From: Nematostella vectensis
Taxonomy: Eukaryota > Cnidaria > Anthozoa > Actiniaria > Edwardsiidae
Direction: 5' to 3'
Length of the DNA stretch: 60,000 nt
Assembly (NCBI RefSeq): GCF_932526225.1
Contig: NC_064043.1
Location: 15,624,085-15,684,084 of the forward strand
Both the position numbers and the translations under genes were made by a program. Shown here piece after piece: positions 1 to 13,600 of this stretch (positions within the stretch are counted from its first letter, which is position 1; each line of letters opens with the position of its first letter). Below the pieces are notes generated by a model. That model made no database searches. It was given only the letters and a program-made list of their open reading frames with translations, and was not told the DNA's origin.

Positions 1-350
1 TGTGATAGGCAAACACATAAAACCCCTGTGATGGGCAAACACGAAAACCCCTGTGATAGGCAAACACGAAAACCCCTGTGATAGGCAAACACGAAAACCC
101 CTGTAATAGGCAAACACGAAAACCCCTGTGATAGGCAAACACGAAAACCCCTGTGATAGGCAAACACCCCTGTGATAGGCAAACACCCCTGTGATAGGCA
201 AACACCCCTGTGATGGGCAAACACGAAAACCCCTGTGATGGGCAAACACGAAAACCCCTGTGATGGGCAAACACGAAAACCCCTGTGATAGGCAAACACA
301 AAAAAACCCTGTGATAGGCAAACACGAAAACCCCTGTGATAGGCAAACTC
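1..350. repeat. Minisatellite, 25-bp unit, in an IPO9 intron
   Basis: Tandem units with the core CCCCTGTGATAGGCAAACAC plus a variable GAAAA tail. Units are 25 bp, with some 19-bp short forms near 160-210. The array runs off the left edge. It lies upstream of the first visible IPO9 exon, so it should be in the preceding intron. The missing upstream exon could not be inspected, so I cannot tell whether this array also derives from a splice junction. Confidence 0.9.
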
Positions 351-529
351 CGGGTTTTGGGGTTTTCATGCTGGCAAAACTATCAAAGCCTACAGGAAGG
401 CTAAGTTTTACTGACTTGTAAAGTAATTCTGAATCCAGAGCTGCAGCTACATTCACTTCGGTTTATAGCTTTGTATTTCTCTACATTACCTTTACAGAAT
501 ATGATAAGTAAATCAAATCCTTTCAGACA
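351..529. other. Unique intron sequence between two arrays
   Basis: A short non-repetitive AT-rich stretch of intron. No exon or RNA gene was seen. Its right end grades into the first degenerate unit of the next array, where ...TAAGTAAATCAAATCCTTT already resembles the 3' splice-site region of IPO9 exon 1. Confidence 0.6.
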
Positions 530-1549
530 AATTCTATATCTGTATGATAAGTGAATCAAAACGATACAGACATATGCTATATCTGCCATCACTCACTGAG
601 TGAATCAAATCCTTTCAGGCATATGCCATTTCCGCCATCACTCACTGAGTGAATCAAATCCTTTCAGGCATATGCCATATCTGCCATCACTCACTGAGTG
701 AATCAAATCCTTTCAGGCATATGCCATTTCCGCCATCACTCACTGAGTGAATCAAATCGATACAGACATATGCTATATCCGCCATCACTCACTAAGTGAA
801 TCAAATCCTTTCAGGCATATGCCATTTCCGCCATCACTCACTAAGTGAATCAAATCCTTTCAGACATATGCTATATCTGCCATCACTCACTAAGTGAATC
901 AAATCCTTTCAGACATATGCTATATCTGCCATCACTCACTAAGTGAATCAAATCCTTTCAGACATATGCCATTTCCGCCATCACTCACTAAGTGAATCAA
1001 ATCCTTTCAGTCATATGCCATATCTGCCATCACTCACTAAGTGAATCAAATCCTTTCAGACATATGCCATATCTGCCATCACTCACTGAGTGAATCAAAT
1101 CCTTTCAGGCATATGCTATATCTGCCATCACTCACTAAGTGAATCAAATCCTTTCAGACATATGCTATATCTGCCATCACTCACTGAGTGAATCAAATCC
1201 TTTCAGGCATATGCCATTTCCGCCATCACTCACTGAGTGAATCAAATCGATACAGACATATGCCATATCTGCCATCACTCACTGAGTGAATCAAATCCTT
1301 TCAGGCATATGCCATTTCCGCCATCACTCACTGAGTGAATCAAATCGATACAGACATATGCTATATCTGCCATCACTCACTGAGTGAATCAAATCGATAC
1401 AGACATATGCTATATCTGCCATCACTCACTGAGTGAATCAAATCGATACAGACATATGCTATATCTGCCATCACTCACTAAGTGAATCAAATCCTTTCAG
1501 GCATATGCCATTTCCGCCATCACTCACTAAGTGAATCAAATCCTTTCAG
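530..1549 (+). repeat. Minisatellite made of copies of the IPO9 exon-1 3' splice site (49-bp unit, ~21 copies)
   Basis: Each 49-bp unit reads GTGAATCAAATCCTTTCAG, then (G/A)CATATGCCATWTCYGCCATC, then ACTCACTRA. The true IPO9 exon 1 begins at 1,550 after the same AATCCTTTCAG and continues GCATATGCCATATCTGCCATCGCTCACTGG. So each unit carries about 19 bp of intron end with the AG acceptor and about 28 bp of exon start. A subtype has CGATACAG in place of CCTTTCAG. Read in the IPO9 frame, the copies reach TGA or TAA right after the CAC codon, whereas the real exon has TGG there. Confidence 0.93.
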
Positions 1550-1679
1550 GCATATGCCATATCTGCCATCGCTCACTGGGACTGGCCTGAGGCATGGCCT
1601 GAACTCTTTGGTCTGCTGATGGAAGCACTGATGAGTGGGAATCCTAACTTGGTGCATGGAGCAATGAGGGTGTTGACAG
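1550..1679 (+). CDS. IPO9: IPO9 exon 1 of window (residues 1-43)
   Basis: Acceptor TCCTTTCAG|GCATATGCC and donor TTGACAG|gtatgc. Encodes [20 protein letters not shown] followed by [23 protein letters not shown]. The last G completes a Glu codon with exon 2. This block is near-identical to the family. Both of its splice junctions have been expanded into flanking minisatellites. Confidence 0.95.
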
Positions 1680-4600
1680 GTATGCATGGCACGATGAGGG
1701 TGTTGACAGGTATGCATGTGGCTTAGTGAGTGTGTTGACAGGTATGCATGGCACGATGAGGGTCTTGACAGGTATGCATGGCGCAATGATGGTGTTGACA
1801 GGTATGCATGTGGCTTAGTGAGTGTGTTGACAGGTATGCATGGCACGATGAGGGTCTTGACAGGTATGCATGGCGCAATGATGGTGTTGACAGGTATGCA
1901 TGTGGCTTAGTGATGGTGTTGGCAGGTATGCATGGCGCGATGAGTATGTTGGCAGGTATGCATGTGGCTTAGTGATGGTGTTGACAGGTATGCATGGCGC
2001 GATGAGTATGTTGGCAGGTATGCATGTGGCTTAGTGATGGTGTTGGCAGGTATGCATGTGGCTTAGTGAGGGTGTTGACAGGTATGCATGGCGCAATGAT
2101 GGTGTTGACAGGTATGCATGTGGCTTAGTGAGGGTGTTGACAGGTATGCATGGCGCGATGAGGGTGTTGGCAGGTATGCACGGCGCGATGAGGGTGTTGA
2201 CAGGTATTCATGTGGCTTAGTGATGGTGTTGATATGTATGTATGTATGTATGTGGCTTAGTGAGGGTGTTGACAGGTGTGCATGGCGCAATGAGGAGGGT
2301 GTTGACAGGTATGCATGGCGCAATGAGGAGGGTGTTGACAGGTATGCATGTGGCTTAGTGAGGGTGTTGACAGGTATGCATGGCGCAATGAGGAGGGTGT
2401 TGACAGGTATGCACGGCGCAATGAGGAGGGTGTTGACAGGTATGCATGTGGCTTAGTGAGGGTGTTGACAGGTATGCATGGCGCAATGAGGAGGGTGTTG
2501 ACAGGTATGCATGGCGCAATGAGGAGGGTGTTGACAGGTATGCATGTGGCTTAGTGAGGGTGTTGACAGGTATGCATGTGGCTTAGTGAGGGTGTTGACA
2601 GGTATGCATGTGGCTTAGTGAGTGTGTTGACAGGTATGCATGGCGCGATGAGGGTGTTGGCAGGTATGCATGTGGCTTAGTAATGGTGTTGATATGTATA
2701 TATGTATGTGGCTTAGTGAGGGTGTTGACAGGTGTGCATGGCGTGAGGAGGGTGTTGACAGGTATGCATGGCGCAATGATGGTGTTGACAGGTATGCATG
2801 GCGCGATGAGGGTGTTGACAGGTATGCATGGCGTGATGAGGGTGTTGACAGGTATGCATGGCGCAATGAGGGTGTTGACAGGTATGCATGGCGCGATGAG
2901 GGTGTTGACAGGTATGCATGTGGCTTAGTGAGGGTGTTGACAGGTATGCATGGCGCAATGAGGAGGGTGTTGACAGGTATGCATGTGGCTTAGTGAGGGT
3001 GTTGACAGGTATGCATGGCGCAATGAGGAGGGTGTTGACAGGTATGCACGGCGCAATGAGGAGGGTGTTGACAGGTATGCATGTGGCTTAGTGAGGGTGT
3101 TGACAGGTATGCATGGCGCAATGAGGAGGGTGTTGACAGGTATGCATGGCGCAATGAGGAGGGTGTTGACAGGTATGCATGTGGCTTAGTGAGGGTGTTG
3201 ACAGGTATGCATGTGGCTTAGTGAGGGTGTTGACAGGTATGCATGTGGCTTAGTGAGTGTGTTGACAGGTATGCATGGCGCGATGAGGGTGTTGGCAGGT
3301 ATGCATGTGGCTTAGTAATGGTGTTGATATGTATATATGTATGTGGCTTAGTGAGGGTGTTGACAGGTGTGCATGGCGTGAGGAGGGTGTTGACAGGTAT
3401 GCATGGCGCAATGATGGTGTTGACAGGTATGCATGGCGTGATGAGGGTGTTGACAGGTATGCATGGCGCAATGATGGTGTTGACAGGTATGCATGGCGCG
3501 ATGAGGGTGTTGACAGGTATGCATGGCGCAATGAGGAGGGTGTTGACAGGTATGCATGTGGCTTAGTGAGGGTGTTGACAGGTATGCATGTGGCTTAGTG
3601 AGGGTGTTGACAGGTATGCATGTGGCTTAGTGAGTGTGTTGACAGGTATGCATGGCGCGATGAGGGTGTTGGCAGGTATGCATGTGGCTTAGTGAGGGTG
3701 TTGACAGGTGTGCATGGCGTGAGGAGGGTGTTGACAGGTATGCATGGCGCAATGAGGAGGGTGTTGACAGGTATGCATGTGGCTTAGTGAGGGTGTTGAC
3801 AGGTATGCATGGCGCAATGAGGAGGGTGTTGACAGGTATGCATGTGGCTTAGTGAGGGTGTTGACAGGTATGCATGTGGCTTAGTGAGGGTGTTGACAGG
3901 TATGCATGTGGCTTAGTGAGCGTGTTGACAGGTATGCATGTGGCTTAGTGAGGGTGTTGACAGGTATGCATGTGGCTTAGTGAGGGTGTTGACAGGTATG
4001 CATGGCGCGATGAGTATGTTCGCAGGTATGCATGTGGCTTAGTGAGGGTGTTGGCAGGTATGCATGTGGCTTAGTGATGGTGTTGACAGGTATGCATGTG
4101 GCTTAGTGAGGGTGTTGACAGGTATGCATGTGGCTTAGTGAGGGTGTTGACAGGTATGCATGTGGCTTAGTGAGGGTGTTGACAGGTATGCATGTGGCTT
4201 AGTGAGCGTGTTGGCAGGTATGCATGTGGCTTAGTGAGGGTGTTGACAGGTATGCATGTGGCTTAGTGAGGGTGTTGACAGGTATGCATGTGGCTTAGTG
4301 AGGGTGTTGACAGGTATGCATGTGGCTTAGTGAGTGTGTTGACAGGTATGCATGGCGCGATGAGGGTGTTGGCAGGTATGCATGTGGCTTAGTAATGGTG
4401 TTGATATGTATATATGTATGTGGCTTAGTGAGGGTGTTGACAGGTGTGCATGGCGTGAGGAGGGTGTTGACAGGTATGCATGGCGCAATGAGGAGGGTGT
4501 TGACAGGTATGCATGTGGCTTAGTGAGGGTGTTGACAGGTATGCATGGCGCAATGAGGAGGGTGTTGACAGGTATGCATGTGGCTTAGTGAGGGTGTTGA

Positions 4601-7600
4601 CAGGTATGCATGTGGCTTAGTGAGGGTGTTGACAGGTATGCATGTGGCTTAGTGAAGGTGTTGACAGGTATGCATGGCGCGATGAGTATGTTCGCAGGTA
4701 TGCATGTGGCTTAGTGAGGGTGTTGGCAGGTATGCATGTGGCTTAGTGATGGTGTTGACAGGTATGCATGTGGCTTAGTGAGGGTGTTGACAGGTATGCA
4801 TGTGGCTTAGTGAGGGTGTTGACAGGTATGCATGTGGCTTAGTGAGGGTGTTGACAGGTATGCATGTGGCTTAGTGAGCGTGTTGGCAGGTATGCATGTG
4901 GCTTAGTGAGGGTGTTGACAGGTATGCATGTGGCTTAGTGAGGGTGTTGACAGGTATGCATGTGGCTTAGTGAGGGTGTTGACAGGTATGCATGTGGCTT
5001 AGTGAGGGTGTTGACAGGTATGCATGTGGCTTAGTGAGCGTGTTGGCAGGTATGCATGTGGCTTAGTGAGGGTGTTGACAGGTATGCATGTGGCTTAGTG
5101 AGGGTGTTGACAGGTATGCATGTGGCTTAGTGAGGGTGTTGACAGGTATGCATGTGGCTTAGTGAGGGTGTTGACAGGTATGCATGTGGCTTAGTGAGCG
5201 TGTTGGCAGGTATGCATGTGGCTTAGTGAGGGTGTTGGCAGGTATGCATGTGGCTTAGTGAGGGTGTTGACAGGTATGCATGTGGCTTAGTGAGGGTGTT
5301 GACAGGTATGCATGTGGCTTAGTGAGCGTGTTGGCAGGTATGCATGTGGCTTAGTGAGGGTGTTGACAGGTATGCATGGCACGATGAGGGTGTTGACAGG
5401 TATGCATGGCACGATGAGGGTGTTGGCAGGTATGCATGTGGCTTAGTAATGGTGTTGATATGTATGTATGTATGTGGCTTAGTGAGGGTGTTGACAGGTA
5501 TGCATGTGGCTTAGTGAGGGTGTTGACAGGTATGCATGGCGCAATGAGGAGGGTGTTGACAGGTATGCATGTGGCTTAGTGAGGGTGTTGACAGGTATGC
5601 ATGTGGCTTAGTGAGGGTGTTGACAGGTATGCATGTGGCTTAGTGAGCGTGTTGACAGGTATGCATGGCACGATGAGGGTGTTGACAGGTATGCATGTGG
5701 CTTAGTGAGGGTGTTGACAGGTATGCATGGCGCAATGATGGTGTTGACAGGTATGCATGTGGCTTAGTGAGGGTGTTGACAGGTATGCATGTGGCTTAGT
5801 GAGCGTGTTGACAGGTATGCATGTGGCTTAGTGAGGGTGTTGACAGGTATGCATGGCGCAATGATGGTGTTGACAGGTATGCATGTGGCTTAGTGAGGGT
5901 GTTGACAGGTATGCATGTGGCTTAGTGAGGGTGTTGACAGGTATGCATGTGGCTTAGTGAGCGTGTTGACAGGTATGCATGTGGCTTAGTGAGGGTGTTG
6001 ACAGGTATGCATGGCGCAATGATGGTGTTGACAGGTATGCATGGCACGATGAGGGTGTTGACAGGTATGCATGTGGCTTAGTGAGGGTGTTGACAGGTAT
6101 GCATGGCGCAATGATGGTGTTGACAGGTATGCATGTGGCTTAGTGAGGGTGTTGACAGGTATGCATGTGGCTTGGTTAGGGTGTTGACAGGTATGCATGT
6201 GGCTTAGTGAAGGTGTTGACAGGTATGCATGGCGCGATGAGGGTGTTGACAGGTATGCATGTGGCTTAGTGAGGGTGTTGACAGGTATGCATGTGGCTTA
6301 GTGAGGGTGTTGACAGGTATGCATGTGGCTTAGTGAGCGTGTTGACAGGTATGCATGGCGCGATGAGGGTGTTGGCAGGTATGCACGGCGCGATGAGGGT
6401 GTTGACAGGTATTCATGTGGCTTAGTGATGGTGTTGATATGTATGTATGTATGTATGTGGCTTAGTGAGGGTGTTGACAGGTGTGCATGGCGCAATGAGG
6501 AGGGTGTTGACAGGTATGCATGGCGCGATGAGGGTGTTGGCAGGTATGCACGGCGCGATGAGGGTGTTGACAGGTATTCATGTGGCTTAGTGATGGTGTT
6601 GATATGTATGTATGTATGTATGTGGCTTAGTGAGGGTGTTGACAGGTGTGCATGGCGCAATGAGGAGGGTGTTGACAGGTATGCATGTGGCTTAGTGAGG
6701 GTGTTGACAGGTATGCATGGCGCAATGAGGAGGGTGTTGACAGGTATGCACGGCGCAATGAGGAGGGTGTTGACAGGTATGCATGTGGCTTAGTGAGGGT
6801 GTTGACAGGTATGCATGGCGCAATGAGGAGGGTGTTGACAGGTATGCATGGCGCAATGAGGAGGGTGTTGACAGGTATGCATGTGGCTTAGTGAGGGTGT
6901 TGACAGGTATGCATGTGGCTTAGTGAGGGTGTTGACAGGTATGCATGTGGCTTAGTGAGGGTGTTGACAGGTATGCATGTGGCTTAGTGAGCGTGTTGAC
7001 AGGTATGCATGGCACGATGAGGGTGTTGACAGGTATGCATGTGGCTTAGTGAGGGTGTTGACAGGTATGCATGTGGCTTAGTGAAGGTGTTGACAGGTAT
7101 GCATGGCGCGATGAGGGTGTTGACAGGTATGCATGTGGCTTAGTGAGGGTGTTGACAGGTATTCATGTGGCTTAGTGAGGGTGTTGACAGGTATGCATGG
7201 CGCGATGAGGGTGTTGACAGGTATGCATGGCGCGATGAGGGTGTTGACAGGTATTCATGTGGCTTAGTGAGGGTGTTGACAGGTATTCATGTGGCTTAGT
7301 GAAGGTGTTGACAGGTATGCATGGCACGATGAGGGTGTTGGCAGGTATGCATGGCGCGATGAGGGTGTTGACAGGTATGCATGTGGCTTAGTGAGGGTGT
7401 TGACAGGTATGCATGGCGCGATGAGGGTGTTGACAGGTATGCATGTGGCTTAGTGAGGGTGTTGACAGGTATGCATGTGGCTTAGTGAGGGTGTTGACAG
7501 GTATGCATGGCGCGATGAGGGTGTTGACAGGTATGCATGTGGCTTAGTGAGGGTGTTGACAGGTGTGCATGTGGCTTAGTGAGCGTGTTGGCAGGTATGC

Positions 7601-10600
7601 ATGGCGCGATGAGGGTGTTGACAGGTATGCATGTGGCTTAGTGAGGGTGTTGACAGGTATGCATGTGGCTTAGTGAGGGTGTTGACAGGTATGCATGGCG
7701 CGATGAGGGTGTTGACAGGTATGCATGTGGCTTAGTGAGGGTGTTGACAGGTATGCATGTGGCTTAGTGAGGGTGTTGACAGGTATGCATGGCGCGATGA
7801 GGGTGTTGACAGGTATGCATGTGGCTTAGTGAGGGTGTTGACAGGTGTGCATGTGGCTTAGTGAGCGTGTTGGCAGGTATGCATGTGGCTTAGTGAGGGT
7901 GTTGACAGGTATTCATGTGGCTTAGTGAGGGTGTTGACAGGTATGCATGTGGCTTAGTGAGCGTGTTGACAGGTATGCATGTGGCTTAGTGAGGGTGTTG
8001 ACAGGTATGCATGACGCAATGAGGGTGTTGACAGGTATGCATGACGCAATGAGGGTGTTGACAGGTATGCATGTGGCTTAGTGAGCGTGTTGACAGGTAT
8101 GCATGTGGCTTAGTGAGCGTGTTGACAGGTATGCATGGCGCAATGAGGAGGGTGTTGACAGGTATGCATGTGGCTTAGTGAGGGTGTTGACAGGTATGCA
8201 TGTGGCTTAGTGAGTGTGTTGACAGGTGTGCATGGCACGATGAGGGTGTTGACAGGTATGCATGTGGCTTAGTGAGGGTGTTGACAGGTATGCATGGCGC
8301 AATGAGGAGGGTGTTGACAGGTATGCATGTGGCTTACCCAGGGTGTTGACGGGGTTCTTGTGGCAGTTCAGAAAGGCAGAGGCAATAAAAGTCAAAGGGA
8401 ATCAATGAGAACAGAGATCAACTCTAAACTGGAAAAAAAACCTATTAAGTGGAAACATCTTAGGGTCCTGACCCCGTACGCAGTTCTGCTAAAGGTTAAA
8501 CCAATCAGCTATCGAGCTATGATTTGGGGTTTGCACTGCGCAGATCTGCGCGGTTTGAGCCAATCAGACGTTATAGATCTCGGTGATATCAAGGAGGTGT
8601 TGACATACAATAACCAGACTACTATGTTTGACATAAATATCTGGTAATTACATGTCAACAGAGGTCAAAGCCTTTGTTAATTCTCAAACAAAAGGTAAAA
8701 CAAAATATATGAAAGTCTCTGAACGAAAACACCTTCCTTTGACTAAATACACTAAGCTAAAGAGGAGCGACATTATTTCCACAGGTCTTCTTTTATTATT
8801 ATAGTTTCTTAAATTGATCCTTTTTGTGTTTGATATGTGTATTATTTTTAGCTTACTTGAAGGGTGCTAATTTGGCGGGATTGTTTTGGCACTTTAAGAA
8901 CAGTGTTCTCATGTACTGGAACATCCTTTGTGTATCTCCTCCTTAGAGTTAATCGATTAACTCCAATATAATGCCTTTCTTATTTTCAGAGTTTATGATA
9001 TTTCTTTAATTACCTTGTATCCCAGAAGAGTCCTTGCTTTAGTTTCCAATTTCAACTGGGAGCTTGGCAAGCCTTTATCGGCCACGACGGGCTTGTTACT
9101 TTGCTTTCGATTATCTTTTGCTATCCCTTCCATGGACAAAGTCGTTGTAAATGCGCATGCAACCATACAAATATCCATCTTTGGTTGCTTAACAGTAAAC
9201 TTGGAATGATCAAGCCGGCTATAACGTGAGGCAACGCGAGTTGGAGTGCTTATCATTGCAAGTGGTCACAAGACAAAAAGTGCAGTCCTGCGCTCACATT
9301 AGCCAATAATGATACAATTATTCGTCGCGCAGGACTGCTAGTGTATCACAGAATCCTGTATTTAGCATGATATCGTAACCCACGTGAACTGGTAACAGGG
9401 ACGTGGTACCTAGCGCAGAGCAGCTATGCCCTTGTCCTTGCCACTTGGTTAATCTACTCGGCTTAGTTTCGTCTTTTAACTCAAACATATTGATTTAAAA
9501 TAAACGTGTCACTATATCCAGAGTACTTATCAATTATCTGTTAAGTACTCTCTTATTTTGAGAAATTTTGGGCTCATTATGAAAGTAACGCGAAATGGCA
9601 AAACTTGAGCACAGCCCTGCGCTCGCATTAGCCAATAATGATACAATTATTCACTTCCTGTTGCGCAGGACTGCTTATGTATCAGCGAATCCCGTATTTA
9701 GCGTGATATCGGAACCCACGTGAACTGCTACCTAGCGCAGAGCAGCTATGCCCTTGTCCCTGCCACTTGGTTAATCTACTCGGCTTAGTTTCGTATTTTA
9801 ACTCAAACATATTGATAAAAAATAAACATGTCACTATATAGTTATGAAAGTGATGCGAAAAGGAAAAACTTGTGAGTTAATTACGAGTTTTGCACACAAC
9901 TGCACCGTTTTGTACTAATCTTTCAAGATATTTTGCACTTCACTGTTAGCAAACTGGACGTTATCTTATCAAATCAAAAATAAAGTCAGAATGATCAAGC
10001 CGGCTATAACGCGAGGCAACGCGAGTTGGAGTGCTTATCATTGCAAGTGGTCACAAGACAAAAAGCGCAGTCCTGCGCTTGCATTAGCCAATAGTGGTAC
10101 AATTATTCACTTCCTGTCGCGCAGGACTGCTCATGTATCAGCAAATCCCGTATTTAGCATGATATCGGAACCCACGTGAACTGCTGTTACCTAGCGCAGA
10201 GCACCTATGCCCTTGTACTTGCCACTTGGTTATTCTACTCGGCTTAGTTTCGTTTTTTTAACTCAAACATATTGATAAAAAATAAACATGTCACTATTGT
10301 AGTAGAAGGTATGCCTCTAAACTGAGGCTTTAATCAACATAAATCTACAGCTTGTAAAACTAAACCGAAAACTAAGCAAGATGGCTGCCCCTAGAGATTC
10401 TACGGGGTAAAACCGCTGTACAACAATAAACATAACACAGGCAGCCCAACACGTAATGTTCAAGGTTCTTAACATACATAAATACTACATTCACCCCTCT
10501 GTTAGAGGTTAAGTCTGTCCACTGGACGTCGGGTCCTCTCCGAACGTCGCAAGGGAGGCTGCCCATCAAGACCTGTACTGACCTGTGGCACTTCTTCACC

Positions 10601-13600
10601 CACACCTATCTCCACTTCTATCTCCGAGGAAGGTGGGGAACTACCAGTAGCAGGGTGATGCTCACCTGGAACAGTAGGCTTAACTTGAGGGAGTGGGTAC
10701 ATTGTTGGTACTTCACCTTTGGGGGCAAGATGCTTGGTAGAGACTGCTGTTTCTCGGCCGTCTGGATAGCGCACATGGGCGTAGTGAGGATTCGCCTGAA
10801 GCAATTCCACCTCATCAACTAACGGATCTGTCTTGCTTGCACGGACGTGACGCTTGAGTAGGACCGGTCCAGGCTCACTCATCCATGTTGGGATGGAAGA
10901 TCCGGAAGAGGATCGCCTGGGAAAACCGAAGAATCGCTCATGGGGTGTCTCATTGGTAGTCGTGCACAACAGAGAACGAATGGAGTGTAGAACATCAGGG
11001 AGGACTTCTTGCCAGCGCTTTACTGGCAGATTCTTAGACTTCAGGGATGCTGAAATTGCCTTCCATACCACTCCATTATACCTCTCCACTTGCCCATTGC
11101 CTTCGGGATTGTAAGCAGTTGTCCTGCTTGTGGCTACCCCTTTTTCATTCAGGAAGTCTCGCAGTTCCTGGCTGATCAAGGAGGAGCCCCTGTCCGAATG
11201 TACATAGGCTGGCATACCGAACATCGTAAACAAGGAGGTAAGACACTTGATCACTGTTGGTGTAGACACATCAGGACAAGGGAAGACAAAAGGGAATCTT
11301 GAATATTCATCAACCACATTGAGGAAGAACTTGTTGCCATTGTTACTTGGCAAGGGGCCCTTGAAATCAATGTTTATCCTCTCGAAAGGTTGAGTAGCCT
11401 TAATGAGAGGAACTTTGGGAGGTTGATGAAACTGTGGTTTGCATTCACAACAAACTGGACACTTACTTGTCATGCTCTTGATCTCCTCAAGGGAATAAGG
11501 GAGGTTCTTGGTGCGTACGAAGTGGTTGAGTCGGGTGACCCCTGGATGACAGAGTGACTCGTGGAGCTGGTAGAGGGGATCTTCACTCAACGTGGCGCAA
11601 GTAGCTCTGGACAGAGTGTCGGGTGGAATGTTCTCTTTACCAGGACGGTAAATGATATCGAAACTATAGCAGGAGAGTTCGATCTTCCACCGCATGATCT
11701 TATCATTCTTGATCTTCCCTTTGTGGCACTGGTCAAACATGTAAGATACTGATTTCTGGTCTGTTTTAAGAGTGAAGTGCCTCCCTGTTAGGAAGTGCCT
11801 CCAGTGTCGGACAGCTTCTACAATCGCTTGTGCCTCTTTCTCAACTGAGGCGTGCTTGAGCTCGCTGCCCTGTAAGGCTCTTGAGAAGAATGCAACTGGC
11901 CTCCCATTTTGGCTGAGAGTGGCAGCTAATGCCACCTCTGAAGCATCCGTCTCAACTTCAAATGGAATGCTTTCATCGATTGCACTAACAAAAGCTTCCT
12001 CCACCGTCTTCTTGATACTCTCAAAGGCCGCGACAGCGGGCTCGGGTAATGGAAAAACCTTGCAGGAGGTTATTGGCTTGATTCGATCCGAGTATGCGGG
12101 TATCCATTGTGAGTAGTAGGAAAACAATCCGAGGCATCTGTTCAGAGACTTTGAGTCACTTGGAACGGGTAGCTCTCGCAAAGGGCGTAGACGTTCTGGG
12201 TCTGGACTGATATTCCCTTCCTCAACCACATATCCAAGGATAGGAAGACGCCTGGTGGAGAAGATGCTCTTGTCGTTGTTATAGCAGATGTTCTTGCGCT
12301 TAGCAGCTTCAAGGAAACTCTGAAGGTTGGAATCATGCTCTTCTTGGTCTTTCCCACAGATTGTGATGTTGTCGAGATAAGGGAAGACCGCCTTGAGATT
12401 GTTTTCTTCCACAAACTTAGTCATCTCTCTCTGGAAGCAGGCCACCCCGTTGGTGACGCCGAATGGGAGTCGGCTAAACTGATACAGGTTACCTCTAGCT
12501 TCGAATGCTGTGTACGGTTTATCCTCATCTTTGAGAGGGATCTGATGATAAGCACTGCGTAGATCTATAGTGCTGAAGACTTTGTACTGGGCGATCTGGT
12601 TAACCAAGTCGGTTATTCGTGGTAATGGGAATGCGTCGAGGAGGGTAAACCTGTTGATGGTCTGTGAGTAATCAATTACTAGCCTCTTCTTGTGATTCTC
12701 ATCCTTGGTTACTACAACTTGTGCTCGCCATGGAGAGCGACTGGGCTCAATGATTCCTTCATTAAGCAGCCTCTTAACTTCTTCATCAATGAATGTGGAA
12801 TCTTCTTGGCTGTAGCGGCGTGACTTTGTGGCAATAGGATGACAGTCTGCTGTCAGGTTTGCAAATGGCTCAGGCGGGTCTACATTCAGAGTGCTGAAGC
12901 TACAGACGGAGAGGGGCGGTTCGGAGCCCTTGTACTGGAAGATGACACTTTCGTGCTTTGACTGAAAGTCTACTCCTAATATGAGGTCTGCACATAGCCC
13001 AGGGAGTACAGAAAACTTGAGGCCTTCATATCTCCGTCCTTGGTAGGTAAGATCAACTGTGCAAGTACCACTAACCTTGATGGCGCCTGTCGAGGAGGTT
13101 GCCATGGATACGGTACTAGATGAGGGCTGGACTGTCAGACTTGCTTGCTCTACTAGACTGGGATGGATATAGCTTTCACTACTCCCACTGTCAAACAGGG
13201 CCTTAACTTGCAATCCTTGGATATTGGCGACACCACATGATTTAGAGAGGGATTTTGGTGGGTTAGCTGTCAATGTGGCGAGTATCGGGGACCAAGTTGC
13301 TGCCGAAACTCTTTCTTTTGGAACCGCCTTTCCTTTACAAACTTTAGCAAAATGGCCTTTCTTTTGACACTTGTTGCAAATAGCCTCCAGGGCAGGACAC
13401 TTCGGTCGAGGGTGTTTCTTGTTTCCACAGAAAAAGCAAGTAGCTTTATCGGGTTTCATTGTAGCTACAGTAGACTCGTCAGGCTGTTCTGCTGACAATG
13501 AGGTGCTGTTACAAGGTAGTGCTGCATTTATAGGTATCTGTGGTGCTCCATATGATTCTGAACTCCTCATAGCTGACTCCAGAGCTCGAGCCTGGTCAAA

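Noticed and set aside
1-1549. CRISPR-like array of regularly spaced repeats
   Set aside because: Units are contiguous tandem repeats without unique spacers, in an animal gene with spliced introns.
1520-8395. Many 60-156-codon ORFs on both strands ([12 protein letters not shown]..., [10 protein letters not shown]...)
   Set aside because: All are readings of the exon-1 donor or acceptor minisatellites; the peptide repeats simply follow the DNA unit.
8327-8647. 106-codon plus-strand ORF
   Set aside because: It spans the end of a minisatellite and the left arm of the terminal inverted repeat, with no recognisable domain.
11561-12562. Plus-strand ORFs of 63-114 codons opposite gag-pol
   Set aside because: Antisense shadows of the retrotransposon ORF.
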